A stretch of DNA of 10,095 nt from contig JAFDWI010000207.1 in NCBI GenBank assembly GCA_018268545.1, positions 1 through 10,095 on the forward strand, written 5' to 3'. Below the pieces are notes generated by a model, which saw only the letters and a list, made by a program, of their open reading frames with translations, did no database searches and was not told the origin of the DNA. The number at the start of each line of letters is the position of its first letter. Position 1 is the first letter of the stretch. Source of the DNA: Actinomycetota bacterium (GTDB taxonomy: Bacteria > Actinomycetota > Acidimicrobiia > Acidimicrobiales > Iamiaceae). Positions 5,137 through 10,095 of the stretch are shown here, piece by piece. The position numbers and the translations under genes were made by a program.

Positions 5137-6267
5137 GTGACCCGCGCCTATCTCGACAACGCATCGTGTGTGCCGCTGCGGCCCGAAGGCCGTGCCGCGC
5201 TCATCGACGCGCTGTCGAACGCCGGTGCGGACCCGGGCCGCATCCATGTCGAAGGGTTGACCGCCCGGGCGACACTCGAAGATGCACGGACGAAACTGGC
5301 CCACCTCGTGGGAACCAAGTCGCGCTCGGTCGTGTTCACCTCGTGTGCCTCCGAAGCGATCGCTTCGGTGTGCCGGGGAGTGGCACACGCACGCGACGGC
5401 GCCCAGGTGATCAGTGCCGTCGAGCATTCCGCCGTCCGGCTCGGCGCCGCGCGCCACGGCGACGTGATCGAGGTGGGCGTCGACCCACACGGCCGGGTTC
5501 CGGTCGACGAGATCGCCGTTGCACTCAAAGAGCGCCCGGCAATCGTGCACATCCAATGGGCAAACCACGAAGTCGGGACGCGTCAACCGGTTGCGGCGAT
5601 CGTCGCGTTGTGCCGCGAGGCAGGCATCCTCTGCCATGTCGATGCTGCGCAAGGTGTGGGGCGTGACACGATCGACTTCGATGCGCTCGGCGCCGACCTG
5701 CTCTCGCTGTCGGGCCCGAAGTTCGGGGCACCGATGGGCACCGGGGCGCTGATCGTCCGCCGGGGTCTCCGCTTGGAGCCGCTGCTCGTCGGTGGTGACC
5801 AGGAGCGGGCACGACGGGCCGGTCTCGAAGCCGTACCCGCGTTCGCCGGGCTCGGCGCCGTCGCCGAGGTGCTCGCCGATCGCGAGGGGCGCGCCACCGA
5901 GGCCCGAGGGGCTGCCGATCGGATCGACACCCTCGCCGATGCGGTGTGCGGAGGAGACGGGCCCGGTGGGATCACCCGCCTCGGTGACCCCGACGACCGT
6001 GCGCCCCACATCCTGTGTGTCGGCATCGAAGGAATCGAACCCCAAGCGGTGCTCCTGGGGCTCGACCAGCGTGGCATCGCCGCACACTCGGGGTCGTCGT
6101 GCGCGACCGAAGCGCTGGAACCTTCACCGGTTCTCGCCGCGATGGGTGTCGATGCCGAACGCTCGCTCCGACTGTCGGTTGGGTGGACGACGACCGACGC
6201 CGACATCGAGGCGGCCGCGACCGCGGTGAACGACGTCGTGCGAGCGCTGCGAGCGTTACGGTCCTGA
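5137..6267 (+). CDS. NifS/IscS-like cysteine desulfurase (divergent class V aminotransferase)
   Basis: This 376-residue PLP enzyme of the NifS/IscS fold would remove sulfur from L-cysteine as an enzyme persulfide for Fe-S clusters or tRNA thiolation. Retained key residues are the PLP-stacking H97 (VEH), N143, the PLP-ring D169 and Q172 (HVDAAQ), the Schiff-base lysine K195 (SGPK), the substrate-carboxylate arginine R345 (LRLSVG) and the catalytic cysteine C322 in the loop SGSSCATEALEPS. The short catalytic loop is the group I type. Oddities against IscS are SGHK becoming SGPK, the RSGT threonine becoming leucine (RAGL, L230), SGATE becoming SCASE, and the N-terminal ATTP becoming ASCVP. The GTG at 5137 begins right at the YLDNA motif where the family starts, 7 bases after the lipoprotein stop, with no strong ribosome site. 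The longer frame upstream overlaps the lipoprotein gene and is artefactual. No iscU, sufU or mnmA gene is adjacent, so the sulfur acceptor is unknown. Confidence 0.85.
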   Translation: MTRAYLDNASCVPLRPEGRAALIDALSNAGADPGRIHVEGLTARATLEDARTKLAHLVGTKSRSVVFTSCASEAIASVCRGVAHARDGAQVISAVEHSAVRLGAARHGDVIEVGVDPHGRVPVDEIAVALKERPAIVHIQWANHEVGTRQPVAAIVALCREAGILCHVDAAQGVGRDTIDFDALGADLLSLSGPKFGAPMGTGALIVRRGLRLEPLLVGGDQERARRAGLEAVPAFAGLGAVAEVLADREGRATEARGAADRIDTLADAVCGGDGPGGITRLGDPDDRAPHILCVGIEGIEPQAVLLGLDQRGIAAHSGSSCATEALEPSPVLAAMGVDAERSLRLSVGWTTTDADIEAAATAVNDVVRALRALRS

Positions 6268-6286
6268 GGAATCGGCCCAGCCGCGC

Positions 6287-7177
6287 TCAGCGACCGGGAA
6301 CCGACGTGGTCGTGGGTATCGACGTCGACGTGGTCGGTACACCGGCAGGTCCGACGGTGGAAGCATCGGTGGTCGAGGTCGACGATCCTTGAAGCGCTGG
6401 GCGCAGGACGTTGTTCACGATGGCGAGTACCGGGCTGGCCGCCGGCAGTTGCAGGCGATCCAGTCGTGCGAGATACGCACGTGCATCCGAGCGCCGGCCG
6501 TTCGCCAACGCATCCATCGCGGCGAATGCGATGACGTCGGGATAGGTCGGAGCCAATTTCATCGCACGCCTGAAATCAGCGTCGGCCCGTGCCGAGAACC
6601 CGGCCACGTCGCTCGGCTGTGCGATGCCCTTGAGCTGGGAGGCGAGCAACGATTCGGTCCGACCCCGGTAGGTGTAGGCGACCGCGTCGGTGGGGTCCGC
6701 CTCGATGCGAGCCGTGAAACACTTCAGGGTGGCGACCGCCTGGGCCGCGAAGTCGTTGCCGTTGTTCGACTTGGCAGCGACACCGAACGTGGTTCCCATC
6801 TGGTCCATGCACGCCTTGGTCTCCTTGGAAGGCACCAGGGCACCACTCGCGTCGGAACTCGACGTGCGACCTCCGGATGTCGAGGCGACGACCAGGCCGG
6901 CGACGGTCGCCACCGCCGCGACCGCGACCACCAGCAGGAACCGACGGATCCCGCGATGCCCAGGATCGGTGGCGTCGATCAGCTCCTTGCGCTCGTCGAT
7001 CGCTTCGATGACCCGCGCGGCACGAACGGTGTAGTCGGAACGGAGCGTGAAGTAATCGTCGTCGTCGAGATCACCGGCGTCGTGTTCACGCTCCAGATCA
7101 TCCAACGAGGTCAGCAAAAACCTGCGTTGTTCCTCGAGGGCCGCGAGTTCATCGAGATCGATACCCTGCCTGGTCAC
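6287..7177 (-). CDS. ccmI: CcmI-like cytochrome c biogenesis protein with TPR domain
   Basis: This 296-residue membrane protein is the last gene of the ccm operon. Residues 10-66 form a charged helical segment (LEEQRRFLLTSLDDLEREHD, then DLDDDDYFTLRSDY) like the cytoplasmic coiled coil of CcmI. One transmembrane helix follows at about 79-98. The outer part carries TPR-like helices at about 150-245 (e.g. FRRAMKLAPTYPDVIAFAAM, ARAYLARLDRL). It ends in a Ser/Thr/Pro tail from 264. C123 and C153 might pair. In CcmI proteins the TPR part holds apocytochrome c for CcmF/CcmH. Unlike proteobacterial CcmI, the first N-terminal membrane helix is absent. The GTG start overlaps the ccmH stop by 4 bases (GTGA). 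It meets the desulfurase gene tail to tail with 19 bases between. The assignment rests on operon position plus architecture more than on strong motifs. Confidence 0.7.
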   Translation of the reverse strand: MTRQGIDLDELAALEEQRRFLLTSLDDLEREHDAGDLDDDDYFTLRSDYTVRAARVIEAIDERKELIDATDPGHRGIRRFLLVVAVAAVATVAGLVVASTSGGRTSSSDASGALVPSKETKACMDQMGTTFGVAAKSNNGNDFAAQAVATLKCFTARIEADPTDAVAYTYRGRTESLLASQLKGIAQPSDVAGFSARADADFRRAMKLAPTYPDVIAFAAMDALANGRRSDARAYLARLDRLQLPAASPVLAIVNNVLRPALQGSSTSTTDASTVGPAGVPTTSTSIPTTTSVPGR

Positions 7178-7677
7178 GAGCCGTCGCCCTCGGAGACATC
7201 ACGGGTGTGCAGCTCGTCCAGCGCGGCCGCGACGACCGCGACGTCGGCATCGGTCGCCGTCTCGGCCCCGATCCGACGCCATCGGAGGAACGCTGCGCTC
7301 AACACCGCCGCCGCGACCACGAACGCGATCACCGGGATCATCCAGATGAGCCCTTCGACGCCACGCCGCGGCGGGGTCAACAGGATGTCCTGGCCGTACC
7401 GCGCGGCGAACCAGGCGCGCACCTCGTCGGGGGTACGCCCGGCGACGAGCTGACGCTGGATTTCGGCTCGGCCCGCCACTGAGGTCGGGGCGTCGGACGC
7501 GGCCATCGACTTGTCGGTGCACTGGGGGCACCGGATCGTGTCGGCAACCGAACGGGTGCGTTCGGCGAGGCTCGGCTTCGCCGCCGAGTGGGCACCGACG
7601 ACGAACGCAACGACGATCACCACGGCCAACAAGGCCCAGGGCAGAAGCCGAGACGAGAACTTCTTCGCCGCGCTCAC
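7174..7677 (-). CDS. ccmH: CcmH/CycL cytochrome c-type biogenesis thiol-redox protein
   Basis: This 167-residue protein is anchored by an N-terminal helix (about 11-28) and a second helix (about 109-131), with a small helical domain between them facing outward. The hallmark RCPxC motif is RCPQC (49-53), with C50 and C53 as the redox pair. The following segment (SVAGRAEIQRQLVAGRTPDEVRAWFAARYGQDIL) matches the three-helix CcmH fold. CcmH reduces, or forms a mixed disulfide with, the CxxCH of apocytochrome c and is itself reduced by CcmG. The short GTG start at 7677 is chosen because it overlaps the ccmG stop (GTGA) and directly precedes the membrane helix. The much longer frame that runs through ccmG is artefactual. 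The length is close to CcmH/CycL proteins that lack the fused CcmI part. Confidence 0.9.
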   Translation of the reverse strand: MSAAKKFSSRLLPWALLAVVIVVAFVVGAHSAAKPSLAERTRSVADTIRCPQCTDKSMAASDAPTSVAGRAEIQRQLVAGRTPDEVRAWFAARYGQDILLTPPRRGVEGLIWMIPVIAFVVAAAVLSAAFLRWRRIGAETATDADVAVVAAALDELHTRDVSEGDGS

Positions 7678-8216
7678 GACGTCGCGCCACCACGCTCGAG
7701 CAGGTCGTCCAGACTCGACTCGGTGACGGTCGTGATCGTCTTGGCGACGACGACGCCCTGGGGATTCACGACGAACGTCTCCGGCACCTTCGCGACACCC
7801 CAGTCGAGGCCGATCGTGTCGGTGCCGACCGCGAGCACGGGCCACGTCGCGCCTCCGTAACGGGCGAAGAACTGTTCCGCGGCGGCAGGCGTGTCCTGGA
7901 ACAGCACGTTCACGAGTTGCGCGTCGCCCTTCGCCTGATGGCGTTGTGCCCATCGACGCAACTCGGGCGCTTCCTCCTGACACGGCTGGCACCAGGAAGC
8001 GAAGAAGTTCACCACCACGAACCGTCCACGCATCGACGTGAGGTCGAACGAACCCCCATCGAGCGTCTTGCCCGCCAAGGGTGGTGCGGTCTTGCCGAGC
8101 AACGGCGACGCGGCGCTGTCGGTCTGCGTCTTGGACACCGCGAGCAGCCCGATCAATGCGACGATGACGACCGCGACTCCGGCGACGGCCCAACGTGTCG
8201 TGGAGCGTCGGGTCAC
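7674..8216 (-). CDS. ccmG: CcmG/DsbE thioredoxin-like protein
   Basis: This 180-residue membrane-anchored thioredoxin-fold protein has a signal anchor at about 9-27. A TlpA/ResA-like domain (about 38-178) carries the active site WCQPC (75-79) in the context FFASWCQPCQEEAP. The cis-proline is P145 in the loop VAKVPETFVV, which matches the CcmG/DsbE consensus GVxGxPETF. It supplies electrons outside the membrane to CcmH so that apocytochrome cysteines stay reduced. The electron source, CcdA or DsbD, is not in the window. The GTG start at 8216 overlaps the ccmF stop by 4 bases, and its own stop overlaps the ccmH start in the same way. This points to coupled translation and matched amounts of CcmF, CcmG and CcmH. 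Confidence 0.92.
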   Translation of the reverse strand: MTRRSTTRWAVAGVAVVIVALIGLLAVSKTQTDSAASPLLGKTAPPLAGKTLDGGSFDLTSMRGRFVVVNFFASWCQPCQEEAPELRRWAQRHQAKGDAQLVNVLFQDTPAAAEQFFARYGGATWPVLAVGTDTIGLDWGVAKVPETFVVNPQGVVVAKTITTVTESSLDDLLERGGATS

Positions 8217-10095
8217 CGTGCGTCCAGCGCCCCGGCCCCGACCGGCTCCGACGTTCCCGGCGCGTCGTCACCGGTCCGACCGGACGCGACCGGACCGATC
8301 GGCGACGACACCGGATCGGTCGGAACCCGTCGCCGGCCGGGAAATGCCGCGAAGAACGATCCGATGAAGATCAGGCCGCCACCGAACCAGATCCACGACA
8401 CCATCGGCTCGACATACACCCGCATGGTGATGGTCCCGTTCGCCTGCTCGGGGAGCGTCAGCACACTGAGGTACACGTCGGAAACCGGCGTGGAGCGGAC
8501 CGACGGGGTTCCCACCACCTGGTTCGCGTTCGAGAACTTCTTGAGCTTCGGCGCATACACCTTGGACCCGTCGATCCGGATACGGGCCTCCTGGATGATC
8601 ACGTTACCTTCGGTTCGCGTGGAGGACCCGAGGTAGGTGACCGAATGCCCCTCGATGTGCGCGGTGTTGCCCTGTTCGAGCGTGAAGTCGGCCTGGTGCG
8701 TGTACGCGGTCGATGCGACGACGCCGAGCGCGATCACGACCACACCGATGTGCACAATCATGCCGCCGTTGGTCCGCCCCACGAGGCCCCGGATCCCCTG
8801 GCGTCGCGTCGCGAGCACCAACTGACGACCCGAAGCTCCGGCGACGAAACCCCCGAGGCCGAACACGACGAGCGGCACGATGCCACGCGCACCGACCGCC
8901 ACAGCGATCACGACGGTGCCGGCGCCGACCCATGCAGGCACGAGCAGGCGTTGGCGCAACGTCTCCGCGGAGGTCTTGCGCCACGGCAACGCGGGCGCGA
9001 CGCCCATCAGGAACAACAGCGCGATGACGATCGGCCCGGTCATGCGATTGAAATACGGCGCACCCACGGTGATCTCGGACTGGTTCAGCGCTTCGATGAT
9101 CAACGGGAACACCGTGCCGAGCAACACGACCAACGCGAACGTCGCGAACAGCAGGTTGTTGACGAGAAAAGCGCCTTCCCGCGAGATCGGAGAATCGATC
9201 CGGCCCGGAGAACGCAGGCGGTCACCCCGCCAGAAGATCAGCCCGATGCAGACCGCGACGATCACGCCGAAGAACGTGAGCAGCGCGGGTCCGATGCCCG
9301 AATTGCTGAAAGCATGCACCGAATTGAGCACGCCGGACCGGGTGAGGAACGTACCCAGGATCGTGAGCGAGAACGTCGCGCACAACAACGACAGGTTCCA
9401 CACTCGGAGCATGCCCCGGCGTTCCTGCACCATCACCGAATGCAGGTACGCAGTTCCGGTCAACCACGGGAGGAAGGACGCGTTCTCGACCGGGTCCCAC
9501 GCCCAGTAGCCCCCCCACCCGAGTACCTCGTAACTCCACCACGCACCGGCAACGATGCCGATCGTGAGGAACGCGAACGCGAACAACGTCCAGCGCCGGG
9601 TCTCGACCAGCCATCCTTCGCCGAGCCGCCCGGTGATCAACGCGCCGATCGCGAACGCGAAGGGCACCGTGAAACCGACGAAACCCAGGTACAGGAACGG
9701 CGGGTGGTACGCCATCAACAAGTTGTTCTGCAACAGCGGATTCGGTCCCGGACCGTCGAACCCGGCCGGCGGAGAAAACGACCGGAACGGGCTCGCCGCG
9801 GTGGCCATCAGCCCGAAGAAGAACAGCGCGACCGCGAACATCACCAGCGTCGCCCACGCCAGCAACTTGTCGCCCAGGCGTTTGCGGAACCGCCACAACA
9901 CCGCGCACAGATAGATCGTGAGGATCAGTCCCCACAACAGGATCGAACCTTCGAGCGCCCCCCACAGTGCGGCGAAGTTGAACAGTGCCGGCGTGTGTGA
10001 CGAGCCGTTCTCGGCGACGTACTTGACGGTGAAGTCACGGGTGATCAGCGCCCGTTCCATGATCGCGAACGCGACCAAGGCGCTCGCGAACAACA
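8213..10095 (-). CDS. ccmF: CcmF heme lyase subunit (5' end outside window)
   Basis: This large polytopic membrane protein covalently joins heme to apocytochrome c in System I. 627 codons are present and the N-terminus runs off the window; the TTG at 10093 is internal. The WWD heme-binding domain is at about 191-210 of the visible part (WGGYWAWDPVENAS). The four conserved histidines appear as H130 (HPPFLYLG), H218 (AYLHS), H260 (SVHAF) and H448 (MIVHIG). These sit 43 residues below E. coli H173, H261, H303 and H491 as I recall them, so roughly 43 residues are missing. A large extracytoplasmic domain lies at about 468-560, followed by a last membrane helix (WFGGGLIFIGSFFAAF). A hydrophilic 40-residue tail after RRR is not part of the usual family and looks disordered. 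The TGA stop overlaps the ccmG GTG. Confidence 0.93.
   Translation of the reverse strand, partial: LFASALVAFAIMERALITRDFTVKYVAENGSSHTPALFNFAALWGALEGSILLWGLILTIYLCAVLWRFRKRLGDKLLAWATLVMFAVALFFFGLMATAASPFRSFSPPAGFDGPGPNPLLQNNLLMAYHPPFLYLGFVGFTVPFAFAIGALITGRLGEGWLVETRRWTLFAFAFLTIGIVAGAWWSYEVLGWGGYWAWDPVENASFLPWLTGTAYLHSVMVQERRGMLRVWNLSLLCATFSLTILGTFLTRSGVLNSVHAFSNSGIGPALLTFFGVIVAVCIGLIFWRGDRLRSPGRIDSPISREGAFLVNNLLFATFALVVLLGTVFPLIIEALNQSEITVGAPYFNRMTGPIVIALLFLMGVAPALPWRKTSAETLRQRLLVPAWVGAGTVVIAVAVGARGIVPLVVFGLGGFVAGASGRQLVLATRRQGIRGLVGRTNGGMIVHIGVVVIALGVVASTAYTHQADFTLEQGNTAHIEGHSVTYLGSSTRTEGNVIIQEARIRIDGSKVYAPKLKKFSNANQVVGTPSVRSTPVSDVYLSVLTLPEQANGTITMRVYVEPMVSWIWFGGGLIFIGSFFAAFPGRRRVPTDPVSSPIGPVASGRTGDDAPGTSEPVGAGALDAR

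Noticed and set aside
6245..6292. Weak bulged hairpin between the desulfurase and ccmI stops
   Set aside because: It has nine pairs with a 2-base bulge and a 28-base loop, overlapping coding sequence on both sides. It is too weak to call a terminator.
7678..8271. N-terminal extension of the ccmH frame
   Set aside because: It is an arginine-rich shadow of ccmG. The GTGA overlap and membrane helix fix the start at 7677.
8195..10000. A 601-residue open frame on the + strand opposite ccmF
   Set aside because: Its translation is rich in Arg, His, Glu and Gln with no domain, and it lies exactly antisense to a clear CcmF. It is a GC-rich shadow.
1..10095. CRISPR array, insertion sequence, prophage, tRNA or rRNA
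   Set aside because: No spaced direct repeats, transposase, integrase, tRNA cloverleaf or rRNA motif was seen on either strand. The window is ordinary, densely packed chromosome.

Overview
The window is GC-rich and reads as chromosomal DNA of a high-GC actinobacterium. A WhiB-family regulator, a PdtaS-type sensor kinase and a DUF3107 protein together point to Actinomycetota. A System I (Ccm) cytochrome c maturation cluster is unusual in typical mycobacteria or streptomycetes, so a deep lineage such as Acidimicrobiia is the best guess. That placement is inference. Coding density is very high: there is no gene-free stretch over 300 bases, no RNA gene, and no mobile element, phage or CRISPR signal that I can see.

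Left part (1-2060): a whiB1-like gene on the + strand has a 170-base leader carrying a plausible promoter and a CRP-like palindrome. It meets a soluble PdtaS-type histidine kinase tail to tail. This is the same convergent pairing as whiB1/pdtaS (Rv3219/Rv3220c) of Mycobacterium tuberculosis.

Middle left (2062-4497, - strand): a compact operon runs DUF3107 protein, then a single-domain ArsA/Get3-like ATPase, then a second ArsA/Get3-like ATPase. The two ATPase genes are one base apart, and the pair resembles Rv3679/Rv3680 (BagA/BagB). The second subunit lacks the signature lysine of the deviant P-loop. A U-less hairpin closes the operon, followed 59 bases after the last stop by the kinase gene on the same strand.

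Middle right (4635-6267, + strand), divergent from DUF3107: a small lipoprotein is followed after 7 bases by a divergent NifS/IscS-type cysteine desulfurase. The desulfurase keeps its catalytic residues but has altered residues around the PLP phosphate.

Right part (6287-10095, - strand): a ccm operon reads ccmF (5' end outside the window), ccmG, ccmH and a ccmI-like gene. All three junctions are 4-base GTGA stop/start overlaps. CcmF is the heme lyase, CcmG and CcmH are the thiol-redox arm that prepares the apocytochrome CxxCH, and the CcmI-like TPR protein would hold the apocytochrome. No complete new defence or mobile system is visible. The most distinctive points are the CRP-like site at whiB1, the asymmetric Get3-like pair with DUF3107, a terminator-like stem-loop in the kinase G2 box, the odd desulfurase, and the one-membrane-segment CcmI.
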